Origin: an uncultured Clostridia bacterium
GTDB lineage: Bacteria; Bacillota; Clostridia; Christensenellales; UBA1242
NCBI GenBank assembly: GCA_947623775.1
Contig: CANQHL010000011.1
Span: 1-24,865, forward strand
DNA: 24,865 nt
Direction of reading: 5' to 3'
Each line of letters begins with the position of its first letter. Position 1 is the first letter of the stretch. The notes beneath the pieces are model-generated. The model did no database searches. It saw only the letters and a program-made list of their open reading frames with translations, and was not told where the DNA came from. Of this stretch, positions 14,833-22,386 are shown in pieces. The position numbers and the translations under genes were made by a program.

Positions 14833-15125
14833 AAGCCCTCCTTTAACAAATTTACAGTGTTTTTTATATAATTTTCATAAACAAGTTGGTTGTTTTTTTC
14901 AATTTCTGCGATTATCTTGTCACGATTGTTACTTCTTGTTTTCAGTGCGTAATCAATTGTACGGCTATCGAGTTTGTCAAAGGGAACAGTGAAACAATAA
15001 CTGTTTTTAATCTGTTCAAACGAATGCACTTCAAAATGTCCATTGTTGTAAAAAACCTCATAACTCGGGTCAATTTCCTTTAATCTTTGACATATAAAAT
15101 AACAATCATTTTCTATTTTTCGCAT
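14823..15125 (-). CDS. conserved small phage structural-block protein, unknown function
   Basis: 100 residues beginning MRKIENDCYFICQRLKEID. A compact alpha/beta N-terminal half with FEVHSFEQIKNSYCFTVPFD is followed by LDSRTIDYALKTRSNNRDK and a long helix. I recall similar small proteins beside coat genes of clostridial prophages, but I cannot assign a role. It lies 9 bases after the coat gene with AGGAG before its ATG, and overlaps the connector gene by ten bases. Confidence 0.6.
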   Translation of the reverse strand: MRKIENDCYFICQRLKEIDPSYEVFYNNGHFEVHSFEQIKNSYCFTVPFDKLDSRTIDYALKTRSNNRDKIIAEIEKNNQLVYENYIKNTVNLLKEGLCL

Positions 15126-15133
15126 TTTTTCTC

Positions 15134-16309
15134 CTACGCTTTAAATGGATTTGTTACGGTTGACTTAATCCCTGAAATTTTTGCTTGTCCGCATGGCTTA
15201 TCGCAAATAAGTTCGGCGTATTTCACGAGAGTTGCACTGTAAGTTGGATAACCCTGATTTTGTTTCAAGATTCTTCCATCTTCACCCTCAAGCCATTGCC
15301 AATCGCAAAGTTGATGAAGAGTAAAGTCGTTTGTATTTAATAAATACATTGTATCATCATCTACAAATCTATCTGCAACAACAGGAATGCCATTGTGAGT
15401 GATTGTTTTAAATCCGCCGTCAAGTTCAACAACATCAATGTTGCGTCTGTATGCTCCGAGATATTCTTGATATGCTCTTCTTACAACACTTGAGCAGGTG
15501 ATAAAGTTGATTTGACTATCTGTATTCATGTCAAGAAAATCAATTGCTTGCTGAATTAAAATATCGGAAATTTCAGTGGAAGATGTGCTTTTGTATGGTT
15601 TCAACCAAGGATATTCACTTGTAGAAACTCCATACAAAGTTGTCTCTTCGCCAAAGAGTTTGCCAAGTCCGCTTATTTCCAAGCCTTTTGAACCTTGAAC
15701 ATACAATTTATCTCCCTCAGTGATTGTAGCTTCGCCTGAGAATTTAAACGATTTGTTTGTTCTGTCAACATATTCAACTTTAATAGGTGCTTGAGATGTT
15801 TTTGATTCGCCCGTATAAACATCAATGAGCATTCCCTCAATTATATTGTTAACCTTATCACAAGTTACAACTTTGCCCTCTTCTGATGAAACAGTGGCAA
15901 GCAGCCCGCTGCCATCTCCATAAAGCATTCTGCCTAGGTTGAAAGTGCTTGCTTTTACAAGTCCTTCCATTTCATCTGAAAGAAGATTTACAAAAGCACC
16001 AACATTGCTTGCAGATGCTCTTATTGATTTATCAGAAAGTTCAATTCTTCCATAAAGGTTTTTAAGATCGGCTACAAATTGAACATATCCATTGCCGGAA
16101 GAGATAGGAAGTCCGGCATCCTCCTTTCCTGCACCAACACCACCATTGATGCCGTAAGGAGCAAGTTTTCTTATTTCCTTACCCCATACATCTTTTGTTG
16201 ATTGTTTAATTTTTGCCAAAAGTGGATTTGCCTTTGTGTTTAACGCATTTGCGACAACACCGAGATAGACATTTTTCAATGCACTTTCAGCTGTTTGTAA
16301 AGTTACCAT
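15134..16309 (-). CDS. major capsid (coat) protein
   Basis: 391 residues from the ATG at 16309 (MVTLQTAESALKNVYLG), 5 bases after GGAGG; longer starts lack a site. Position after portal and scaffold-like genes, length and content fit a podovirus coat protein, probably of the HK97 fold. Typical stretches are VYLGVVANALNTKANPLLAK, IRKLAPYGINGG, then GRIELSDKSIRAS and EMEGLVKASTFNLGRMLYGD. Near the C-terminus QINFITCSSVVRRAYQEYL and NGIPVVADRFVDDDTMYLLN are the strand-helix features of encapsulating coat domains. About 80 bases of AT-rich non-coding sequence separate it from the scaffold-like gene, the only sizeable gap in the block. Confidence 0.78.
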   Translation of the reverse strand: MVTLQTAESALKNVYLGVVANALNTKANPLLAKIKQSTKDVWGKEIRKLAPYGINGGVGAGKEDAGLPISSGNGYVQFVADLKNLYGRIELSDKSIRASASNVGAFVNLLSDEMEGLVKASTFNLGRMLYGDGSGLLATVSSEEGKVVTCDKVNNIIEGMLIDVYTGESKTSQAPIKVEYVDRTNKSFKFSGEATITEGDKLYVQGSKGLEISGLGKLFGEETTLYGVSTSEYPWLKPYKSTSSTEISDILIQQAIDFLDMNTDSQINFITCSSVVRRAYQEYLGAYRRNIDVVELDGGFKTITHNGIPVVADRFVDDDTMYLLNTNDFTLHQLCDWQWLEGEDGRILKQNQGYPTYSATLVKYAELICDKPCGQAKISGIKSTVTNPFKA

Positions 16310-16389
16310 TTTTCCTCCATAATTTAAAAAATTCGTCTTAATTTTAATAAAAAACATAAAAATTTTAACAAATTTTGCAAATTTAGTAA

Positions 16390-17004
16390 TTAACTAAACA
16401 TTTTGTCAACTATCTCTTTTGCCTCAGCAAGCGTTTTAGGGTTGTCAGGCATAACTCCCGACAACCTTTCTCCGCCCTGCGCTGAAAATATAACCGGTGG
16501 TTTAGACCTGCTTAAATTTTCAAGATATTTCTCCAAAATTTTGTTTCTTATGTTTTCATCATTTAAAATATATTGACTTAAAATCGGATCGCTTAATTTA
16601 TCCTCGCTCTTCAATTTTTCAAGCAGAATATTTGCCCACGCAACCCGGTATGGGTTTTGATTTTGAGAAGTGCTTACTGAATTTTTAATTTCCTCAGCAT
16701 ATTTCTCCGCCTCGCCATTTTCTTCAAGGAAAGAACGAAAAAGTGCTTCTTTATCTTCCTCATGAGGTTGTTTATCCACTTTTTCCTCGTTCTCTTTATC
16801 TTGCTTTAGTTGACTAAGCTCTTGACACTTTTTGGTAAATTCGGCTTCTAAATTATTATAAGCCGTCAAAAGTGCCTGTGCATTTTTGAATTTACCTAAG
16901 TTGTCGTTGTTTTGAGAGCCGACCTCGCCCTCGGCACCATCATCATTTGCTCCGTTTAAAGCCATTGCCGGCATTATGATCGGTTGTTCTCTGTTTTCGT
17001 CCAT
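16390..17004 (-). CDS. scaffold-like phage protein
   Basis: 204 residues, hydrophilic and strongly charged. A disordered acidic N-terminus (GANDDGAEGEVGSQNNDN) is followed by a coiled-coil-like helix (AYNNLEAEFTKKCQELSQL). A Gln/Glu/Lys linker and helices come next, with a basic-hydrophobic C-terminus that ends LAEAKEIVDKMF. Such composition and a place between portal and coat genes are the usual marks of scaffolding proteins, which guide procapsid assembly. GAGGAGG lies 5 bases before the ATG, and the start overlaps the portal gene by 31 bases. Confidence 0.68.
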   Translation of the reverse strand: MDENREQPIIMPAMALNGANDDGAEGEVGSQNNDNLGKFKNAQALLTAYNNLEAEFTKKCQELSQLKQDKENEEKVDKQPHEEDKEALFRSFLEENGEAEKYAEEIKNSVSTSQNQNPYRVAWANILLEKLKSEDKLSDPILSQYILNDENIRNKILEKYLENLSRSKPPVIFSAQGGERLSGVMPDNPKTLAEAKEIVDKMFS

Positions 17005-18869
17005 TTTTCCTCCTCACTTTCATTTTCTTTTAATAATTTTTTATGTTCTTCGATATGTTTTAAAAATTTTTCTTCAAGGTCTTTATTCTTCTTTGCTGCT
17101 TTTTCAAAATCTTCTCCCAGCATAAAAGCAATATGCTCATTGATGTGCAATTTATGTTCATCAATTTTGGAAACTTTCACATCTTCATTGTTTATAAACT
17201 TCAAATTCTCGCCATCGGCCTTTTTGATGTGTAATTCGTTTATGTCTTGAGCATTTTCCCATATTCCCATGCCCAACATTTCAAGCACTTTGCACTTCAT
17301 TTTGTTTGACAACTGATTGTTTTCATCATTTAAAATTCCATTATCCAGCAATTGAAATATCAGTTCTCTTCTCTGAGAAAGTGTTTGCAGACTATCATTG
17401 CTCACCTCTAATTCAATATCATCACTTGTAATATCGGAAGAATTGAAATAAAACATTTCAATTTGTCCATTTTCACCACACACCCTTGCGAGACGTGGGA
17501 ATGAAGCATATTGTTTATATAATTTCAAAATCTTTTTGGCAATAAGTTTATGTGCTGAATTTATGCTTGAAATTGAGGCGTTAAGCCTTGTTTCGTCTTG
17601 AGAAATCATAAGTTCAAGAGCAACACCACTTATTTGAGTTGAAAACTTTTCGCCATTTAACAAGTCGTTAACACCACTTATGCTGTTAAATTCATCTAAA
17701 AGTTGTTTTTCCTCTTCTTCAATTCCGTTTGGCAGTGACTCACTTTGTAAATATCTAGGTTCACATGCTCCCTGCCTATACACCAACACTTTCCCAGGAC
17801 ATAACCCCTCTTCTTCAAGGTTATCAAGGTCGACAGAACCATCTTCCACACTAAGCACACCAAGTGAAAGCCTGTTTATAAATTCATGTTTTCTATTTTT
17901 AACCGCATTATACGCCCTTTGGACAGGAACTAGCCTCTCAATAATGCTTGTTCCCCAGAAACACCCCGGTTCGGAAATGCAAGTTTGCTTAATAAAAGGA
18001 AAATCCCTTTCATTTTCATCACCGCACTTATACGGCAATATACCATCATAAACAAGCGTCTCGCCTGCAACGATGGTAAGTCTCCCATCGGGATATTGAA
18101 TAGATGGCTTGCAATATCTTTCAATTACAACCGCACTATCATTTTTCACATCTTCAATAAGTTTAGGAGCTGTGCCATTGAAGCCAAGTCCACCAACCCC
18201 GTTTGTGACATTGTCCAGCGAATAGGTGTTCACCTTTCCGCCCTCAACCTCTACGCCATACATGTTTTTTATTTGTGCAGTAGTGTATGCCTTTGCGTGA
18301 ATTATGCTTTGACAATCCTCAATATTTTCACAAACAGTGGAATCGGGATAAATTTCAAAAGGGCCGACAACTGAAACTTCAACATCACCACTTTTTATGC
18401 TTTGCCCGTTTTCGTCATTTGCCACTGTTTGACCAAGTTTTGAATTCCAATCCACCTTGTAAAACACTGTGCCACAGACTTCAGACCATTTTATGGCCTG
18501 ATTGATTTTTTCATCAATTTCAAGTTTATTTTTTATTGAATTGTAAATTTTTTTTGAAAGTTTAGCCGATTGTTTGTCACGCTCATCATTTGTAACCGGC
18601 AAGATGTTGATTTCCGGCTTAATTTTTGATAATTTAGCAAAACGAATGTCAAAAATGGGTGCAATATGGTTAAAAACCTCTCTTTCTTGCCAAAAATATT
18701 GTCTATCGCTTTCTTCAAGCTTTCCGCCATAACCAATATTGCAATATTGATTTCCCATTAAAAAGTTCATATTAATCTGCCAAATAAGGTCAAAACTTTT
18801 TCTTTTTTCCGCTCTCGCCTTAAAGTCGTCTATAACTTCCTTAACCAAAATTTCTTCTTTACTTTTCAT
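16974..18869 (-). CDS. portal protein (P22-like podovirus type)
   Basis: 631 residues. The portal is the dodecameric ring through which DNA enters and leaves the capsid. The N-terminal FDLIWQINMNFLMGNQYCNI, with NHIAPIFDIRFAKLSKIKPE, is typical of P22-like portals. So are KWSEVCGTVFYKVDWNSK, then VVGPFEIYPDSTV, and later GVALELMISQDETRLNASI. The C-terminus is a long charged helix that overlaps the scaffold-like gene. P22 gp1 is larger (725 residues); the reduction is at the C-terminal barrel side. GAGGAGA is the Shine-Dalgarno. Confidence 0.8.
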   Translation of the reverse strand: MKSKEEILVKEVIDDFKARAEKRKSFDLIWQINMNFLMGNQYCNIGYGGKLEESDRQYFWQEREVFNHIAPIFDIRFAKLSKIKPEINILPVTNDERDKQSAKLSKKIYNSIKNKLEIDEKINQAIKWSEVCGTVFYKVDWNSKLGQTVANDENGQSIKSGDVEVSVVGPFEIYPDSTVCENIEDCQSIIHAKAYTTAQIKNMYGVEVEGGKVNTYSLDNVTNGVGGLGFNGTAPKLIEDVKNDSAVVIERYCKPSIQYPDGRLTIVAGETLVYDGILPYKCGDENERDFPFIKQTCISEPGCFWGTSIIERLVPVQRAYNAVKNRKHEFINRLSLGVLSVEDGSVDLDNLEEEGLCPGKVLVYRQGACEPRYLQSESLPNGIEEEEKQLLDEFNSISGVNDLLNGEKFSTQISGVALELMISQDETRLNASISSINSAHKLIAKKILKLYKQYASFPRLARVCGENGQIEMFYFNSSDITSDDIELEVSNDSLQTLSQRRELIFQLLDNGILNDENNQLSNKMKCKVLEMLGMGIWENAQDINELHIKKADGENLKFINNEDVKVSKIDEHKLHINEHIAFMLGEDFEKAAKKNKDLEEKFLKHIEEHKKLLKENESEEEKWTKTENNRS

Positions 18870-19083
18870 CTTCTCTCCTCATTCTTTTTTTCAACTTAAA
18901 TGGACTTTCAATCCCTTTTGGAATTTGCAATTTGGCAATTGCCTCATACATTCCTTTCAGGCAATCCTCGCAAAAACATAAATCTCTTTTTACAACTCCT
19001 TTTGTGGAAAAGCAATACTTAGCAAGGTTGTTGCAGCCATAAAAATCGCATTTTGTCATGTGTTTGCATTCATTTATCTCCAT
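18859..19083 (-). CDS. small Cys-rich (zinc-binding-like) protein
   Basis: 74 residues from the third of three consecutive ATG codons (19083), the one with proper distance from AAGGAGG; the first two lie within six bases of it. Cysteines are arranged as ECKHMTKCDFYGCNN, KYC, and LCFCEDCL, with a His in the first group. This is a probable zinc-binding knuckle pair of the C(x4)C...CxxC kind. The C-terminus is basic (KLKKRMRRED). It overlaps the portal gene by 11 bases. Role in the phage block unknown; small zinc proteins near portal/terminase genes can be nucleic-acid-binding accessories. Confidence 0.6.
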   Translation of the reverse strand: MEINECKHMTKCDFYGCNNLAKYCFSTKGVVKRDLCFCEDCLKGMYEAIAKLQIPKGIESPFKLKKRMRREDEK

Positions 19084-19360
19084 CATCATCCTCCTTAAGC
19101 AGTTGTTGAAGAGCATTTCTTTCGTTTAAGAGTTTTTCATCCGACATTGCAAGCACTTCATCTTCATAGGTTTTATAATATTTGTCAAGCAGCACTTTAA
19201 CAGCAGATATATCTGGACTAAAATGTTTTTTTGTAACTTTTTTCTTTGATAATATAAGGTCACCATTTGCATCACATGAATACTCTTCGGTGACCTCATC
19301 AGCACTGTACCCGAGTGCTTTCTTTAAAAGTGCCTTTTTTATTTTGTCTTCCTCTTTCAC
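19070..19360 (-). CDS. first gene of phage block, small terminase-like or unassigned
   Basis: 96 residues from GTG at 19360 with AGAGGG upstream. A TTG six codons earlier would leave almost no leader after the promoter. The sequence begins KEEDKIKKALLKKALGYSADEVTEEY. It has a basic KKKVTKKHFSPDISAVKVLLDKYY centre and an acidic C-terminal helix. The KKALGY...EV.EEY plus V(T)KKH..PD.SA.K.LL pattern recurs, as I remember, in short proteins beside terminase genes of clostridial phages. No terminase large subunit follows. Function is inferred weakly. Confidence 0.5.
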   Translation of the reverse strand: MKEEDKIKKALLKKALGYSADEVTEEYSCDANGDLILSKKKVTKKHFSPDISAVKVLLDKYYKTYEDEVLAMSDEKLLNERNALQQLLKEDDDGDK

Positions 19361-19389
19361 ATTTCCCTCTCGCAACAACTATAGCCCAT

Positions 19390-19419
19390 ATTATAATCGC
19401 ACAAAAACCGATATTTCAA
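19390..19419 (-). promoter_or_regulatory. promoter of the phage-gene block
   Basis: Minus-strand TTGAAA (19414-19419), 18 bases, TATAAT (19390-19395). It drives the block leftward and lies back-to-back with the start of the ABC transporter operon. Confidence 0.65.
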
Positions 19420-19492
19420 TGTTGAGTGACATTTTTTTAAAATTTGTAACAATTTAATTGCATTTTGCTAAACTGATATTGTAGAGGTCGTT

Positions 19493-20248
19493 ATGAACAA
19501 ATTACTCGAATTCAAAAACATTAAATACTTCTATCAAACAAAAGAAAGTGAGATATGCGCTCTTGAAAATGTCAGCTTTGATATAGATGAAAATTCATTC
19601 ACATCACTTGTCGGGCCAAGCGGGTGCGGCAAAACAACAATACTTTCCCTTATTGCCGGTTTGCTTAAACCCTCAAGTGGGGAAATACTTTTGCAAGGTG
19701 GAGCAATTGAAAAAAATGATAATCGAATAGGATATATGTTCCAGCGTGATCATTTATTTGAATGGCGAACCATTTGGCAAAACATAATATTAGGGCTTGA
19801 ACTTACAAAACAAAAAAAAGATCCGCAAAAACTTGCTTTTGCAGAGGATTTGTTGAAAAAATATGATCTTTACAACTTTAAAAACAAAAAACCTCGCCAA
19901 TTAAGCGGAGGAATGCGTCAACGTGCTGCACTGATAAGAACTCTTGTGCTTGAACCGACTCTGTTACTCCTTGATGAGCCATTTTCAGCACTTGACTATC
20001 AAACACGAATGAAGGTGTGTGACGACGTTTATGAAATTATAAAATCAGAAAAAAAGACTGCCCTGCTTGTCACTCACGATATTTCAGAAGCAATCTCCAT
20101 GTCCGACAAAATTGTTGTTTTGTCAAAACGCCCTTCCTCGGTAAAAGACATTATAAATCTTTCACTTGAGGGCAATTCTCCGCTTGAGAAACGCGAGGAT
20201 AAAAGTTTTGGCAGTTACTTTGAATCAATTTGGAGAAAATTAGTATAA
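19493..20248 (+). CDS. ABC transporter ATP-binding protein (SsuB/TauB/ThiZ type)
   Basis: 251 residues of a nitrate/sulfonate/thiamine-precursor-type importer ATPase. All motifs are intact: Walker A GPSGCGKTT (41-49), Q-loop Gln84 (MFQRD), signature LSGGMRQRA (137-145), Walker B LLLLDEP (157-163) and switch His195 in VTHD. The FEWRTIWQNIILGLEL stretch after the Q-loop is typical of the SsuB/ThiZ group. AGAGG lies a few bases before the ATG at 19493. The downstream permease starts on the stop codon (TAATG), so the two are one unit. The likely substrate class is a sulfonate or thiamine precursor, but it is not determined. Confidence 0.88.
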   Translation: MNKLLEFKNIKYFYQTKESEICALENVSFDIDENSFTSLVGPSGCGKTTILSLIAGLLKPSSGEILLQGGAIEKNDNRIGYMFQRDHLFEWRTIWQNIILGLELTKQKKDPQKLAFAEDLLKKYDLYNFKNKKPRQLSGGMRQRAALIRTLVLEPTLLLLDEPFSALDYQTRMKVCDDVYEIIKSEKKTALLVTHDISEAISMSDKIVVLSKRPSSVKDIINLSLEGNSPLEKREDKSFGSYFESIWRKLV

Positions 20249-21051
20249 TGAAAAACAAAAACATTAACTTCTCCAAAGCCCGAAAATTATATCTAAAAAG
20301 GGTTAGAAATGATAAAATTTTCGTAATTTTCATGCAAATTGCTCTTTTTGTAGTATTTTTAGGGCTTTGGGAACTTCTTTCTCAAACAAAAGTTATTGAC
20401 CCGTTTTTCTTTTCCAGCCCATCGCGAATTGTCACAACAATAATTACCCTTGCAAAGGAAGGAAATCTTTGGATAAACATTTGGACATCTTTATATGAAA
20501 CCATCATAGGCTTCATTCTTGCCACGAGTATAGGTTTTGCCATAGCGGTTATCCTGTGGTGGAGCGAAAAAACGAGAAGAATTATCGAGCCATATCTCAT
20601 CATCTTAAACTCTCTGCCAAAAATTGCGTTAGGTCCTATGATAATATTTTGGGTTGGCTCCGGCACAAGTGCAACCATTGTAATGTGTATATTGATTTGC
20701 GTTATAATCACCACAATTTCAATGCTGAACGCTTTCATTTCATGCGATAATGATAAAATATTGCTCATGAAATCAATGCACGCCAAAAAATATCAGATAT
20801 TTTTTAAATTAATTCTACCAAATGCTTTGCCGGATTTCGTTACCGCACTCAAAATCAATGTTGGAATGAGTTGGGTTGGAACCATTATGGGCGAATACCT
20901 ATCAAGTAAAGCGGGACTGGGCTATTTAATCAATTACGGCTCACAACTTCTTAAACTTGATATAGTGATGTCAAGTATTGTAATTCTTTGTGTCCTTGCG
21001 AGTGGAATGTACTTCCTTGTGTTGCCTCTTGAAAAAAGGTACAAAAAATAA
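20248..21051 (+). CDS. ABC transporter permease (SsuC/ThiX type)
   Basis: 267 residues from ATG 20248, overlapping the ATPase stop by one base; an ATG at 20230 lies inside the ATPase gene. About six membrane segments are seen. The EAA-like coupling loop is at MHAKKYQIFFKLILPNALPD, followed by GMSWVGTIMGEYLSS, both typical of the BPD_transp_1 SsuC/TauC/ThiX group. LPKIALGPMIIFWVG is another family mark. No substrate-binding lipoprotein follows. The last 81 bases overlap the convergent ykvI-like gene on the other strand, and no terminator is seen. Confidence 0.85.
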   Translation: MKNKNINFSKARKLYLKRVRNDKIFVIFMQIALFVVFLGLWELLSQTKVIDPFFFSSPSRIVTTIITLAKEGNLWINIWTSLYETIIGFILATSIGFAIAVILWWSEKTRRIIEPYLIILNSLPKIALGPMIIFWVGSGTSATIVMCILICVIITTISMLNAFISCDNDKILLMKSMHAKKYQIFFKLILPNALPDFVTALKINVGMSWVGTIMGEYLSSKAGLGYLINYGSQLLKLDIVMSSIVILCVLASGMYFLVLPLEKRYKK

Positions 21052-21981
21052 GTCGAAAAGAAGATATATACCAAGCACCGATGCAAGCGGATACAATTGT
21101 TCAAGTATAAAATTAAATCCAAGTAGGCTTAGTGTTAACGGCAAAATCACGCTTGTGAAAAATATAAAAAATTCATTTTTGCACAGCCCTCTCAAAGAAG
21201 ATGATAATGTATAGACAAGAGTGAGAAGAGTTGTTAAACAGCCTATCAAAGTCACAATAATCATCAGAACCCTCATGTAAGAAGAGAACATGATAATAAG
21301 TGGCATGGCATCATCAAAACATTCTGGATTTTGAATGAGAACCCAATTTGCGACCAGCAAAATTAATGAAAGCGTAAGTGACGAAATAAAAGCCACTTGC
21401 GTTTTTTGTCTTTTTGTAAGACTTTCACCCAATTTGGCAATCAAAATTCCACTGTTTGACGTATTTAACACAACATACAAAATTGAATAAAAAACCGAGA
21501 CAAAAGAGAAATTAAAATCACCCAGAGATGATAATGAAAATTTGCTAAACAGCGTTATCAACAACACCGCAATCATAAATGGCACCAAGAATAAATTTAT
21601 TTTGTTCAAACTGCCAATTCCAAACTTAAAAACAAGAAAACAAGTGAAAATTACTATAAAAAACACGAAAAAATTGAAAAATTTCACATTAAAATTCAAA
21701 ATACTTGAAATTCCGGCGAACATTGCAGCAGAAAAGAAAAGGCATAACACCGTGTTTATGGCAAAGGATATTTTTGATTTTGCCAATCTTGTTAAAGCAT
21801 ATTGTCCGTAGAAAAACATAAATTTAAACAGCAAAAAAAACAGAACAAAAACGATAAAAATACCTACAAATGAAAAAGAGCCAAAGCGGGAAAAGAAAAC
21901 AACAATTTCCTTGCCGCTCATAAAACCCGAACCGATAACCACACCAAGCAAAGTGAGTATACTCAATAAAGAATTTTTCAT
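20971..21981 (-). CDS. YkvI-like multi-spanning membrane protein
   Basis: 336 residues with about ten hydrophobic segments. The N-terminal LGVVIGSGFMSGKEIVVFFSRFG matches the GxGFxSGxEI start of the YkvI family, an amino-acid/cation symporter-like (APC/LeuT-related) group without known substrate. NKINLFLVPFMIAVLL and YVVLNTSNSGILIAKLGE are further landmarks. The C-terminal about 25 residues are hydrophilic and basic. They are encoded opposite the last codons of the ABC permease. No Shine-Dalgarno is visible before the ATG at 21981, so translation may start on a short or leaderless mRNA. Confidence 0.72.
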   Translation of the reverse strand: MKNSLLSILTLLGVVIGSGFMSGKEIVVFFSRFGSFSFVGIFIVFVLFFLLFKFMFFYGQYALTRLAKSKISFAINTVLCLFFSAAMFAGISSILNFNVKFFNFFVFFIVIFTCFLVFKFGIGSLNKINLFLVPFMIAVLLITLFSKFSLSSLGDFNFSFVSVFYSILYVVLNTSNSGILIAKLGESLTKRQKTQVAFISSLTLSLILLVANWVLIQNPECFDDAMPLIIMFSSYMRVLMIIVTLIGCLTTLLTLVYTLSSSLRGLCKNEFFIFFTSVILPLTLSLLGFNFILEQLYPLASVLGIYLLFDLFFVPFFKRQHKEVHSTRKDTKNYNT

Positions 21982-22028
21982 GATATATTTTATTAATCAA
22001 AAATTAAAAATAGTATAAGGAGGTAAAA

Positions 22029-22340
22029 ATGAATTGCTCTATATGGAAAAACTGTACAAACTGCACATGCCCTGTTTGGACCAACCCCTGGCACACACCA
22101 TGCCCGCCTTTTAATTGTAACGATTGCCCGCCATTCGGATGCCCGCCTTTTGGCAACTGCCTTCCGCAAAACAATTGTTTTCCATCTCAAACTCCGCCAA
22201 ACAACTGTTTCCCACCTCAACCCCCACAAAATAACTGCTGTTTGCCACCAACAAACGATTGTCTCAACATCTCAATTCCCAAATGTGCGATATACTTTAT
22301 GGCGGGAATGTGCATAAATAAATTTTTTAACCGCTGTTAA
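22029..22340 (+). CDS. Cys/Pro/Asn-rich repetitive small protein
   Basis: 103 residues with 17 cysteines. AAGGAGG, 6 bases upstream, fixes the start at 22029. The N-terminal third carries CTNCTC and paired Trp residues. The centre is a degenerate repeat built from CPPFNCND, CPPFG, CPPFGNC and NNCFP(P)Q units. The C-terminus (SIPKCAIYFMAGMCINKFFNRC) is semi-hydrophobic. No signal peptide is evident. The composition suggests a disulfide-rich or metal-binding structural protein, for example a spore-coat or envelope component, but I cannot name a family. It stands between the divergent ykvI-like gene and rsmE, which has its own promoter. Confidence 0.72.
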   Translation: MNCSIWKNCTNCTCPVWTNPWHTPCPPFNCNDCPPFGCPPFGNCLPQNNCFPSQTPPNNCFPPQPPQNNCCLPPTNDCLNISIPKCAIYFMAGMCINKFFNRC

Positions 22341-22341
22341 G

Positions 22342-22370
22342 TTTACAAAATTAAAAGTTTTTGATATACT
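22342..22370 (+). promoter_or_regulatory. sigma-A-type promoter of rsmE
   Basis: TTTACA (22342-22347), 17 bases, TATACT (22365-22370). It starts 2 bases after the stop of the Cys-rich gene, so rsmE can be transcribed independently. A GTGAGG site precedes the rsmE ATG. Confidence 0.72.
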
Positions 22371-22386
22371 TTATTCGTGAGGTTGT

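Noticed and set aside
16984..18505. Several + strand ORFs rich in Ser/Phe/Leu opposite the portal gene
   Set aside because: Antisense shadows without start signals, lying fully inside a well-supported gene.
12210..19360. Complete prophage
   Set aside because: No integrase, repressor, replication, large terminase, endolysin or tail-fibre genes, and no flanking direct repeats that I could identify by eye.
21993..22229. Minus-strand Arg/Trp-rich ORF opposite the Cys-rich protein
   Set aside because: Composition is what the reverse complement of the Cys/Pro codons gives; the + frame has the AAGGAGG site.
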